A program made the position numbers and the translations under genes. This document shows positions 1 to 7,772 of a DNA stretch of 14,431 bases, piece after piece. Source of the DNA: Firmicutes bacterium CAG:646 (lineage in GTDB: Bacteria > Bacillota > Clostridia > Lachnospirales > Lachnospiraceae); assembly GCA_000432335.1 (NCBI GenBank), contig HF995396.1, positions 55,194 to 69,624 of the forward strand, in the 5' to 3' direction. Position 1 is the first letter of the stretch; each line of letters begins with the position of its first letter. The notes under the pieces were generated by a model. The model was not told where the DNA came from. It searched no databases and worked only from the letters and a program-made list of their open reading frames with translations.

Positions 1-2229
1 TGGGAGCGGGAACGTTTCACTATGGATGAGGGATGTTCCAAGGCGGTTCAGGAAGTATTTATCAAATTATATGAAAAAGGATATATTTACAAAGGTTCCC
101 GGATCATCAACTGGTGTCCGGTATGTCAGACCTCTATTTCCGATGCAGAGGTAGAGCATGAGGATCAGGATGGATTTTTCTGGCACATCAATTATCCGGT
201 AGTGGGAGAAGAAGGTCAGTTTGTAGAGATCGCCACCACCCGTCCGGAAACTTTACTGGGCGATACCGCCGTTGCAGTAAATCCGGAGGATGAGAGATAT
301 CAGCATCTGATCGGTAAGATGCTGAAACTGCCGCTTACTGACAGAGAGATTCCGGTGATCGCGGATGAATATGTAGATAAAGAATTTGGAACGGGATGTG
401 TGAAGATCACACCGGCTCACGATCCTAACGATTTTGAGGTGGGAAAACGTCATAATCTGGAAGAAATCAATATCATGAATGATGACGCCACGATCAACGA
501 GCTGGGCGGAAAATACGCAGGTATGGATCGCTATGAGGCGAGAAAAGCTATGGTGGCAGATCTTGAAGAACAGGGACTTTTAGTAAAAGTGGTTCCGCAC
601 TCTCATAATGTAGGAACTCATGACAGATGTAAAACAACGGTAGAGCCCATGATCAAGCCTCAGTGGTTTGTAAAGATGGATGAGATGGCAAAGGCGGCGA
701 TTGAAGCGCTTGAGGAGGGGGAACTGAAATTTGTTCCCGAGCGTTTTGACAAGACGTATCTGCACTGGCTGGAAAATATCCGTGACTGGTGTATTTCCCG
801 TCAGTTATGGTGGGGGCATCGGATTCCGGCATATTACTGTGACGAATGCGGAGAGACTGTAGTGGCTGCCGAGATGCCGGCTGTCTGCCCGAAATGTGGC
901 TGTACGCACCTGCATCAGGATGAAGATACGCTAGATACCTGGTTCTCTTCCGCTCTGTGGCCATTTTCCACACTGGGCTGGCCGGAAAAAACAGAGGAGA
1001 TGGAATATTTCTATCCTACAGATGTGCTGGTAACCGGTTATGATATTATCTTCTTCTGGGTAATCCGTATGGTATTTTCAGCGCTGGAGCAGACGGGAAA
1101 AACTCCGTTCCACCATGTGCTGATCCACGGACTGGTTCGTGATTCTCAGGGAAGAAAGATGAGTAAATCTCTTGGAAATGGTATCGATCCTCTGGAGGTT
1201 ATTGACAAATACGGTGCGGATGCCCTGCGTCTTACCCTGATGACCGGTAATGCTCCGGGAAATGATATGCGTTTCTACTGGGAGAGAGTGGAAGCAAGCA
1301 GAAACTTCGCAAACAAGGTATGGAATGCGTCCCGATTTATTATGATGAACCTGGAAAAGGCGGAAGTACCTGCAAAGATCGGCGCAGAGATGCTCACGGC
1401 GGCAGATCGTTGGATTCTGTCAAGATTCAACCGCGTGGCAAAAGATGTTACCGACAATATGGAAAAATATGAACTGGGAATTGCCGTACAGAAGGTATAC
1501 GACTTTATCTGGGAGGAATTCTGCGACTGGTATATCGAGATGGTAAAACCACGTCTGTACAGCGATGAGGACACCACAAAAGCGGCAGCTCTGTGGACGT
1601 TGAAGACGGTATTGGGCGAGGCTCTGAAACTTCTGCATCCGTATATGCCGTTTATCACGGAGGAAATCTACTGTACTTTGAATGCGCAGGAGGAGACCAT
1701 CATGACGGCAGCATGGCCGGAGTGGAAAGAAGAATGGAACTTCGCGCAGGAAGAAAAAGAAGTGGAAATGATGAAGGAAGCGGTAAGAAGCATCCGCGGC
1801 GTACGTACAGAAATGAACGTGCCGCCAAGCAAGAAGGCTACCGTATATGTGGTATCTGAGGACGCTGAGGTGAGAGCGGGATTTGAGAAGGGCAAAGTAT
1901 TCTTCGGTTCTCTGGCTTTTGCCAGCGAAGTGCTTGTACAGGCAGATAAGACAGGTATTTCGGAGGATGCGGTATCAGCTGTGATCCCGCAGGCAGTGAT
2001 TTATATTCCATTCGCAGAGCTGGTGGATATTGAAAAAGAAATTCAGCGACTGGAAAAAGAGGAAGCAAGACTGGAAAAAGAACTTGCTCGTGTAAACGGC
2101 ATGCTGGGAAATGAGCGTTTTGTGAGCAAGGCGCCCCAGGCAAAGATCGATGAGGAAAAAGGGAAATTGGAAAAATATACACAGATGATGGAACAAGTGA
2201 AAGAGCGATTGGCGCAGCTGCGGAAATAA
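1..2229 (+). CDS. valS: Valine--tRNA ligase, 5'-truncated by the window edge
   Basis: Charges tRNA-Val with valine in the cytoplasm and hydrolyses mischarged Thr-tRNA. The frame is open from base 1 (WERERFTMDEG), so the ATG at 22 is internal. Roughly the first 140 residues, including the HIGH motif, lie outside the window. Visible in order: the class I core segment NWCPVCQT; the CP1 editing domain with TTRPETLLGDTA (about 235-270); the second half of the core with CISRQLWWGHRIPAYYC (about 787-840); a Cys pair-rich insert (CDECG...CPKCGC); the KMSKS loop at 1156-1170 followed by LGNGIDPLEVIDKYGADALR; the helical anticodon-binding domain (about 1400-1900); and a C-terminal charged coiled coil (about 2020-2220), as in bacterial ValRS tRNA-binding arms. 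The segment present, about 742 residues, fits an enzyme of about 880. No frameshift is seen. The next gene starts 37 bases downstream. Confidence 0.97.
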   Translation, partial: WERERFTMDEGCSKAVQEVFIKLYEKGYIYKGSRIINWCPVCQTSISDAEVEHEDQDGFFWHINYPVVGEEGQFVEIATTRPETLLGDTAVAVNPEDERYQHLIGKMLKLPLTDREIPVIADEYVDKEFGTGCVKITPAHDPNDFEVGKRHNLEEINIMNDDATINELGGKYAGMDRYEARKAMVADLEEQGLLVKVVPHSHNVGTHDRCKTTVEPMIKPQWFVKMDEMAKAAIEALEEGELKFVPERFDKTYLHWLENIRDWCISRQLWWGHRIPAYYCDECGETVVAAEMPAVCPKCGCTHLHQDEDTLDTWFSSALWPFSTLGWPEKTEEMEYFYPTDVLVTGYDIIFFWVIRMVFSALEQTGKTPFHHVLIHGLVRDSQGRKMSKSLGNGIDPLEVIDKYGADALRLTLMTGNAPGNDMRFYWERVEASRNFANKVWNASRFIMMNLEKAEVPAKIGAEMLTAADRWILSRFNRVAKDVTDNMEKYELGIAVQKVYDFIWEEFCDWYIEMVKPRLYSDEDTTKAAALWTLKTVLGEALKLLHPYMPFITEEIYCTLNAQEETIMTAAWPEWKEEWNFAQEEKEVEMMKEAVRSIRGVRTEMNVPPSKKATVYVVSEDAEVRAGFEKGKVFFGSLAFASEVLVQADKTGISEDAVSAVIPQAVIYIPFAELVDIEKEIQRLEKEEARLEKELARVNGMLGNERFVSKAPQAKIDEEKGKLEKYTQMMEQVKERLAQLRK

Positions 2230-2266
2230 ATTTTTTGCCGGCTGCAGATAGGAGCTGAAAATCAAA

Positions 2267-4414
2267 ATGAAAAAAATCAATCTGAAAAAAATCCAATGGA
2301 AAAAAACGGATAAAAAGCAGGTGATCCGGGTCTGCAACTGGTTTTCTGTACCGTTACAGTTTCTGGGCTGCTGCGTATTGTATCTGATCATAGAAGCGCT
2401 GTCCCGGCATTCGCTGGGATTGGCGTGGACGTATATGGTAGAAAGCCCATGGATCTTTCTGTATAATGCATTTTTAATTTTTACGACTAGTTTGGTGGTA
2501 TATTTATTTAAAAGGAGAATCCTTGCCAGAATGATTGTGGGATGGTTCTGGTTTATCTTAGGCTGTGTGAATGGATTTTTGCTTACCAGCCGGGTAACTC
2601 CTTTTACCGGACCGGATTTGAAGCTGATCACGGATGCTCTGCGCGTTTTGAATAAGTATCTCTCTCCTGTCATGGTAGTTGTGGTTCTGGTGGCGGTGGC
2701 CTGTCTTTTGCTGAGCTTTGTATGGATGTTTCGGAAAGGCTGGAAATTCCAGGGCAAGCTTCGTTACTGGGTAAATATTCCTCTGATTCTGGTCGGAGTT
2801 CTGGCTTTTGCGGGAACAACAAAGCTGGCTTTGGATAAGCGTCTGCTTTCCAATTATTTTGGAAATATTGCTTATGCCTATCAGGATTACGGTTATCCCT
2901 ACTGTCTGGCGGTTACGTTGTTTGATACGGGAATTAATGAGCCAAATGGCTATTCCGAAGAACTGATGGATGAGATCGTGGAAAGTGAAGGAAAAATCAA
3001 AAAGACCAAGGAAAAAAATCTGGATGTAAATATTCTGTTTTTGCAGTTGGAAACCTTCATTGATCCCACGGAAATCAATTTCCTGAAATTTTCAGAAGAT
3101 CCCATTCCCAATTTTCGGAAACTGATGGATGAATATTCTTCTGGATATTATAAGGTTCCGGCGGTGGGCGCCGGTACCGCCAATACGGAATTTGAATCTA
3201 TCACAGGTATGAGTCTCCGGTATTTTGGAGCGGGAGAATATCCTTACAAGTCCATCTTGAAGGAGGAAACCTGTGAAAGCGCCGCTTATGTGTTGAAAAA
3301 TCTGGGATACGGCACCCATGCCATTCATAATAATGAGGCGAATTTCTATGGAAGGCGAAGCGTGTTTTCCCGATTGGGATTCGATACCTTCACTTCGGAA
3401 GAGTATATGCCGGATATCAGCGATACCACGCCTATGGGCTGGGTGAAAGATCATATTCTTACGGATGAGATCTTTAAGGCTATGGAATCTACGGAAGGAC
3501 CGGATTATGTGTATACGATCTCTGTACAGGGACATGGGGATTATCCCACCGAACCGGTACTGTCCAATCCGACGATCAAAGTTACGGGAGCAGAAAATCA
3601 GGAGCGAAATTATGCATGGGAATACTATGTGAATCAGCTGTACGAGATGGATCAGTTTATCAAAGAACTGACAGATCGTCTTGAGGAGTTTGATGAGCGG
3701 GTGGTATTGGTGATGTATGGCGATCATCTTCCTACGATGGACCTGAAAGTAGAAGATATGAAGAACCGTTATCTGTTCCAGACGAAGTACGTGATGTGGA
3801 GCAATTTTAAGATGAAGGAAAAGGATAAGAACCTGGCAGCTTATCAGATGGTGGCAGAGGTCTTTAACCGTCTGGGCATCCATGAGGGAACGGTGTTTAA
3901 TTACCATCAGACCAGAAAGGGAACCAGAAATTATCAGTTGGATCTGCAGTCTTTGCAGTATGATATTTTGTATGGAGACCGATATGTGTATAATCGGGAG
4001 AATCCGTTTGAGGCTACCAAACTTCAGTTGGGCGTATATCCTTCCGTCTTTACCTCTATTGAACCGGCAGGAGAAAACAGCTATTTTGTCAATGGAGAGA
4101 ATTTTACAGCTTCCAGCCGTCTGGAAGTGAATAAAGAACTGATGGAGACACGATTTATCAGTCCTACCCAGCTTTTGGTGCAGAATCTGGAGCTGGAGGA
4201 TGGGGACGTACTGGATGTGGCGACCCAGAGTAACAGTTCCACAAAGAAAGTGCTGTCCCGGACAGAGACGCAGGTGTATGATGCGCCGGAGGCAACGCCG
4301 ACTCCGGAACCGGCAGGAACACCGAACCCTGCGGCTGATGGGAAAATCACAGAGGAAACGGAAAATTCTGTTACTCCAGAGCCGGAAGGAGAACCGGACA
4401 CCACAAAGAAATAA
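2267..4414 (+). CDS. LtaS-family membrane phosphotransferase (lipoteichoic acid synthase-like sulfatase-fold enzyme)
   Basis: Family members transfer glycerol-phosphate from phosphatidylglycerol to build lipoteichoic acid or a related polymer outside the membrane. The 715 residues show five membrane segments (about 28-46, 61-81, 88-107, 136-156, 168-189), as in LtaS, then an extracytoplasmic alkaline-phosphatase/sulfatase-fold domain (about 250-560). Likely metal and catalytic residues are E262 (LQLETF), nucleophile T304 (GAGTANTEFES), H423 (VQGHGDYP) and D486/H487 (MYGDHLP). Their spacing parallels E255, T300, H416, D475 and H476 of Staphylococcus aureus LtaS. Unlike a minimal LtaS, about 75 further residues (595-670) resemble an IPT/TIG-like beta-sandwich, and a Pro/Thr/Glu tail (672-715) ends the protein. 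The start is supported by AGGAG at 2250-2254. The gene follows valS closely and may share its transcript. The exact polymer made is not determinable; other glycerol-phosphate transferases share this fold. Confidence 0.88.
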   Translation: MKKINLKKIQWKKTDKKQVIRVCNWFSVPLQFLGCCVLYLIIEALSRHSLGLAWTYMVESPWIFLYNAFLIFTTSLVVYLFKRRILARMIVGWFWFILGCVNGFLLTSRVTPFTGPDLKLITDALRVLNKYLSPVMVVVVLVAVACLLLSFVWMFRKGWKFQGKLRYWVNIPLILVGVLAFAGTTKLALDKRLLSNYFGNIAYAYQDYGYPYCLAVTLFDTGINEPNGYSEELMDEIVESEGKIKKTKEKNLDVNILFLQLETFIDPTEINFLKFSEDPIPNFRKLMDEYSSGYYKVPAVGAGTANTEFESITGMSLRYFGAGEYPYKSILKEETCESAAYVLKNLGYGTHAIHNNEANFYGRRSVFSRLGFDTFTSEEYMPDISDTTPMGWVKDHILTDEIFKAMESTEGPDYVYTISVQGHGDYPTEPVLSNPTIKVTGAENQERNYAWEYYVNQLYEMDQFIKELTDRLEEFDERVVLVMYGDHLPTMDLKVEDMKNRYLFQTKYVMWSNFKMKEKDKNLAAYQMVAEVFNRLGIHEGTVFNYHQTRKGTRNYQLDLQSLQYDILYGDRYVYNRENPFEATKLQLGVYPSVFTSIEPAGENSYFVNGENFTASSRLEVNKELMETRFISPTQLLVQNLELEDGDVLDVATQSNSSTKKVLSRTETQVYDAPEATPTPEPAGTPNPAADGKITEETENSVTPEPEGEPDTTKK

Positions 4415-4421
4415 AATGGAA

Positions 4422-4466
4422 AATCTGACGGCAAAAGACAGGAATTTTTTCCTATAAAGTCAGATT
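4422..4466 (+). other. Inverted repeat after the LtaS-like gene, possible weak terminator or mRNA 3' structure
   Basis: AATCTGAC (4422-4429) is exactly complementary to GTCAGATT (4459-4466). Between them lies a second small hairpin, AGGAA (4440-4444) and TTCCT (4449-4453), with a TTTT loop. No T-run follows the outer stem, so this is not a canonical intrinsic terminator. It could protect the mRNA end or attenuate read-through. Confidence 0.35.
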
Positions 4467-4524
4467 CTACGGAAAAACAGAAAAGTTTCCCATAAAAACA
4501 AGTTAAAAAACATACGTTTAGGGC

Positions 4525-4552
4525 TGGACAACTTCCACCACTATTATATAAT
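4525..4552 (+). promoter_or_regulatory. sigma-A-type promoter for folC
   Basis: TGGACA at 4525-4530 matches the -35 consensus at five of six positions. A 16-base spacer separates it from a perfect TATAAT at 4547-4552. Transcription should start near 4558-4560. That leaves almost no leader before the GTG at 4565 and about 45 bases before the TTG at 4604, which helps decide the folC start. Confidence 0.7.
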
Positions 4553-4558
4553 GTAAAA

Positions 4559-4575
4559 GTACCGGTGAACGGTAC
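4559..4575 (+). promoter_or_regulatory. Perfect dyad at the predicted folC transcription start
   Basis: GTACCG (4559-4564) and CGGTAC (4570-4575) form a perfect 6-bp inverted repeat around GTGAA. It sits at about +1 to +17 of the predicted transcript. It could be a 5'-terminal stem-loop that stabilises the mRNA or a repressor operator. The symmetry is directly visible; the role is inferred. Confidence 0.4.
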
Positions 4576-4603
4576 AAATACATTAGATAAAGTGGTGGTA
4601 GTT

Positions 4604-5929
4604 TTGAATTATAAGGAAATTGTTGACTATATCGAGGAAATACCAAAATTTACAACAAAGAATCCACTGGATCACACGAAGGAGCTTTTGGCAAGACTGG
4701 GCAATCCGCAGAATCAGCAGAAGGTGATCCATGTGGCGGGAACTAACGGAAAGGGCAGCGTGTGCGCGTATCTGGACTCTATGCTGCGGGCAGGTGGATA
4801 CCGTGTGGGATTGTTCACCTCTCCCCATCTGGTGAAGATTAATGAACGTTTTAAGATCAATGGACAGATGATCTCGGATGATACCTTTGTACAGGCTTTT
4901 GAACAGATTAAAAGAATCATTGATGAGGCAGTGGCAGAAGGGCTGGATCATCCCAGCTACTTTGAGACCTTGTTTCTCATGGGAATGGTGATCTTTCAGA
5001 AGGCAGGTGTGGATTACGTGGTTCTGGAAACAGGACTGGGAGGAAGGCTGGATGCTACGAATACGGTGGATCAGCCGCTGGCGTGTATTATCACTTCCAT
5101 CAGCTTGGATCATGTGGAGTATCTGGGCGACACCATCGAGAAGATTGCAGGAGAAAAAGCCGGTATTATTAAGCCGAAGGTTCCGGTAATCTATGATGGA
5201 CATAATGCGGAGGCTGCCAGAGTGATAAAAGCGAGAGCAAAAGCTCTGGATTCCCCATCGTATGCTTTGACGGAAGAGATGTATGAGATGCAGAAAAATA
5301 CAGCGCAGGGCATTGAGTTTCTTTTCCGCTGCGGATTGGAGGACGATACTTCCGAAGAGGTGAAACTGTCGATTCCTTATATTGCGGCGTACCAGATGAT
5401 GAATGCGTCACTGGCATTTTTCACCATGGAGATGTTGAGAAAGGATCACGGGATTTCCCGGGAAACACTGATCCAGGGTCTTGCCGCTACCCACTGGGAG
5501 GGCAGAATGGAAACGATACTTCCGGGAGTGATCGTAGATGGCGCACACAATGCAGACGGAGTAAAACGATTTATGGAAACTGCCTGTCATTTTGGAAAGG
5601 AGTATCCCATTACGCTGTTGTTTTCTGCCGTGTGCGATAAGGATTATCAGGAAATGATCCGTACCGTGTGTGAAAACATCCGTCCGGCGGGGGTGGTTGC
5701 CACTCAGATCTGGGGAAGCCGCGTAGTGCCGGCAGAGGAGCTGGCACACCTTTTCCGGGAAAATGGATGTGAGCATGTGGCGGCGGAACCGGACGTGGGA
5801 AAGGCTTTTGAAAAGGCCTGCGCCATGAAAGGCGACGGTATGCTGTTTTGTGTGGGCTCCCTGTACCTGGTAGGCGAGATCAAAGCGTATCTGGCGCAGA
5901 AGAGCGATAAGGAGAAAAAACATGATTAA
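4604..5929 (+). CDS. folC: Folylpolyglutamate synthase / dihydrofolate synthase (Mur ligase family)
   Basis: Adds glutamate to folates using ATP in the cytoplasm, and in many bacteria also joins dihydropteroate to glutamate. The P-loop GTNGKGS lies at residues 46-52 from the TTG start, followed by GLFTSPHLVKINERFKING and ETGLGGRLDATN, both FolC signatures. ISLDHVEYLGDT, the Mur ligase central-domain motif and GVIVDGAHNADGV near the C-terminal domain boundary complete the match. The frame is open back to a GTG at 4565. However, the promoter's predicted start at about 4559, the GGTGG at 4594-4598 and the MNYKEIVDYIEEIPKF N-terminus all favour TTG at 4604, giving 441 aa, usual for the family. 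The 3' end overlaps the next small ORF by 8 bases, which suggests translational coupling. Whether it has one or both activities cannot be told from sequence alone. Confidence 0.93.
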   Translation: MNYKEIVDYIEEIPKFTTKNPLDHTKELLARLGNPQNQQKVIHVAGTNGKGSVCAYLDSMLRAGGYRVGLFTSPHLVKINERFKINGQMISDDTFVQAFEQIKRIIDEAVAEGLDHPSYFETLFLMGMVIFQKAGVDYVVLETGLGGRLDATNTVDQPLACIITSISLDHVEYLGDTIEKIAGEKAGIIKPKVPVIYDGHNAEAARVIKARAKALDSPSYALTEEMYEMQKNTAQGIEFLFRCGLEDDTSEEVKLSIPYIAAYQMMNASLAFFTMEMLRKDHGISRETLIQGLAATHWEGRMETILPGVIVDGAHNADGVKRFMETACHFGKEYPITLLFSAVCDKDYQEMIRTVCENIRPAGVVATQIWGSRVVPAEELAHLFRENGCEHVAAEPDVGKAFEKACAMKGDGMLFCVGSLYLVGEIKAYLAQKSDKEKKHD

Positions 5930-6071
5930 TTACGAAGAAGAACTGAAGAAATTCAAACCCTGTCTGGATGTAGATGAGGTGGAAAATGCGATTTATACCA
6001 GAGATCTGACAGATATTGTGGATATTCTGAAGGAAATGCAGACAACAGACGGACAGAAACGAAAAGAATAA
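5922..6071 (+). CDS. Small acidic hypothetical protein overlapping the folC 3' end
   Basis: This 49-aa ORF begins MINYEEELKKFKPCLDVDEV and ends TTDGQKRKE. A strong AAGGAG at 5909-5914, seven bases before the ATG and inside folC, supports real translation. The start overlaps the folC stop by 8 bases, and the stop lies 10 bases before the next gene, exactly as expected of an operon member. The sequence is predicted to be mostly helical and acidic with a basic tail. It has one Cys and no membrane segment or signal peptide. I do not recognise a family. It could be a small cytoplasmic adaptor or regulator; no function can be assigned. Confidence 0.72.
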   Translation: MINYEEELKKFKPCLDVDEVENAIYTRDLTDIVDILKEMQTTDGQKRKE

Positions 6072-6081
6072 GGGGAACCAG

Positions 6082-7668
6082 ATGAATTGTATGAATTGTG
6101 GCGCTCCGCTGAACAAATCACCGTATTGTCCAAGCTGCGGATTTCATGTGGAGATACAGAAGAAGGTGTGGTATCTTTCCAACATATACTATAATCAGGG
6201 GCTTGATAAGGCGCAGATCCGGGATCTTTCCGGGGCCATCGATTTGTTGAAACGGAGTCTCAAATATAACAAACTGAATATTCAGGCCAGAAATCTTCTG
6301 GGGCTGGTATATTTTGAAACTGGAGAGGCAGTAGCGGCATTAAGCGAGTGGGTCATCAGCAAGAATATCATGCCGGAAAATAACATTGCCTCGGAATATA
6401 TTGATCGGCTTCAGGAAAATGCAAATAAACTGGATGTGATCAACCAGACAATAAAAAAATACAACGATTGTCTGCAGTGCTGCCGGAGAGGCAGTGAAGA
6501 TGTGGCAGTGATACAGTTGAAAAAGATTCTGAATCAGAATCCAAAACTGATCAAGGGGTATCATCTTCTGGCTTTGATCTATCTGAAACAGGAAGAATAT
6601 GAAAAGGCAAGAAAAATACTGAAAAAAGCTGCTAAGATCGACAAAACGAATTCCACTACGCTGCGTTTTCTGAAAGAGGTGGATGAGCAGACCGGAACCA
6701 TGACCAATTTGGAACCGAGAAAATGGGGCTTCGGGGGCAGAGACCGGGTAAAGGTAGAAAAAGGTCAGTCGGTGGCTTATCAGTCGGATAATGATCTGGT
6801 GATCCAGCCGCCTACTTTCCGGGAAAGTTCTATGGCGGCAACTTTGTTGAATCTGGGTTTTGGATTTTTGGTGGGAGCGTGTCTGGTATGGTTCCTGATG
6901 GTGCCGGCGAATACCCAGAAGATTAACCGGGAAGCCAATGAAAAGGTGGTAAGTTACAGTAACACCATGGCAACACAGTCGGCAGAGCTAAAGAAGATGG
7001 AGGAAGAGATTGCCCAGTCTCAGGAGACAGTTTCTTCTGCTCAGGAGCAGATTCAGCAGGCGGATGATAAGGTGACCACTTATGAAAATCTGATCAAAGC
7101 GTATGCGGCTTTCCAGAGTGGAAATTTCACATCGGCGGCCAATGTGCTGAAAAATGTAAATTCCGACCTTCTTTCGGTGGATGCAAAAGAAATCTATGAT
7201 TCCATCTATGCCAATGTCAAATCCACCATGAAGAAAGAAATGAAAACGGAGGGAGAAGTGGCATTTTACCAGAAAGACTATGCGGCAGCTATTGAAGCCT
7301 TCCAGAAAGCGCTGGAGTTGGATGATTCGGATGGAGAGGTGTGGAATCTGCTTGCTCATTCTTACAGGATGAGCGGGGATTTTGAGAAAGCAAAAGAAAC
7401 ATTCCAGTCCATCGTAGACAAATTCCCGGGAACGAAGAAGGCGTCCACAGCGAAAAAATATATTGATAACGAAGCTTTGATGAAATCTGGTGTGACTGCA
7501 GATACCACGTCCTCTAGTTCAACGGAGGCGGGAGATACGACTGGGGGGACAACAGGTGCAGATAACAGTCAGCCCCAGGAAGGGCAGGATAACAGCCAGC
7601 CTGACAGTAGTAGCCCGACAGGGGACAATACACCGGCGGAAGATCCGGGCGCTGGCGAAGGAGCATAG
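6082..7668 (+). CDS. Membrane-anchored zinc-ribbon and tetratricopeptide-repeat protein
   Basis: The 528 residues show a modular layout. An N-terminal zinc ribbon has Cys 3, 6, 16 and 19 (CMNC then CPSC). TPR-like helical repeats follow at about 30-110 and 130-205. Then come a basic/polar linker, one membrane segment at 254-274 (LGFGFLVGACLVWFLMV), a coiled coil at about 294-336, and an external TPR unit at about 391-460 (YAAAIEAFQKALELDDSDGE). The tail at about 474-528 is low-complexity and rich in Ser, Thr, Gly, Asp, Gln and Pro. The inferred topology puts the zinc ribbon and first TPRs in the cytoplasm and the rest outside. The start at 6082, rather than the ATG at 6091, is needed to keep Cys3, and AAGGGGA at 6070-6076 supports it. 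TPR units normally bind proteins, so a scaffold linking inside to the cell wall is plausible, but the function is unknown. It ends the folC operon before a strong terminator. Confidence 0.85.
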   Translation: MNCMNCGAPLNKSPYCPSCGFHVEIQKKVWYLSNIYYNQGLDKAQIRDLSGAIDLLKRSLKYNKLNIQARNLLGLVYFETGEAVAALSEWVISKNIMPENNIASEYIDRLQENANKLDVINQTIKKYNDCLQCCRRGSEDVAVIQLKKILNQNPKLIKGYHLLALIYLKQEEYEKARKILKKAAKIDKTNSTTLRFLKEVDEQTGTMTNLEPRKWGFGGRDRVKVEKGQSVAYQSDNDLVIQPPTFRESSMAATLLNLGFGFLVGACLVWFLMVPANTQKINREANEKVVSYSNTMATQSAELKKMEEEIAQSQETVSSAQEQIQQADDKVTTYENLIKAYAAFQSGNFTSAANVLKNVNSDLLSVDAKEIYDSIYANVKSTMKKEMKTEGEVAFYQKDYAAAIEAFQKALELDDSDGEVWNLLAHSYRMSGDFEKAKETFQSIVDKFPGTKKASTAKKYIDNEALMKSGVTADTTSSSSTEAGDTTGGTTGADNSQPQEGQDNSQPDSSSPTGDNTPAEDPGAGEGA

Positions 7669-7694
7669 GAATAATTAGGGAGAAACCTCTGAAG

Positions 7695-7727
7695 CGGGGA
7701 TATGTGAAAGCATATCTCCGTTTTTTT
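7695..7727 (+). terminator. Intrinsic terminator after the zinc-ribbon/TPR gene
   Basis: CGGGGATATG (7695-7704) pairs with CATATCTCCG (7711-7720) as a 10-bp stem with one G-U pair. The loop is TGAAAG, and seven T residues follow at 7721-7727. This is a strong rho-independent terminator that separates the folC operon from spoIIA. Confidence 0.92.
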
Positions 7728-7772
7728 AAAAAGATCTTTGAACCTTAAAATCATGTGTAAAGGAGAGCGGTT

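Noticed and set aside
2214..2249. GC-rich imperfect dyad after the valS stop as a terminator
   Set aside because: The arms pair only with a two-base bulge and the T-run lies inside the loop rather than after it, so it does not fit an intrinsic terminator.
1975..2757. Leftward open frame of 260 codons across the valS / LtaS-like junction
   Set aside because: The product is rich in Phe, Thr and basic residues without any recognisable domain, and both rightward genes beneath it are well supported.
3092..3907. Long leftward open frame of 271 codons inside the LtaS-like gene
   Set aside because: It lies wholly opposite a clear enzyme with intact catalytic motifs, its translation is low-complexity His/Ile-rich, and no ribosome site or family match is seen. 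A shadow of the real gene.
4535..4598. Inverted repeat CCACCACT (4535-4542) and AGTGGTGG (4591-4598) around the folC promoter
   Set aside because: The left arm lies in the promoter spacer and would not be transcribed, and the right arm is explained by the ribosome site. The spacing of 48 bases makes a simple operator unlikely. Probably chance.
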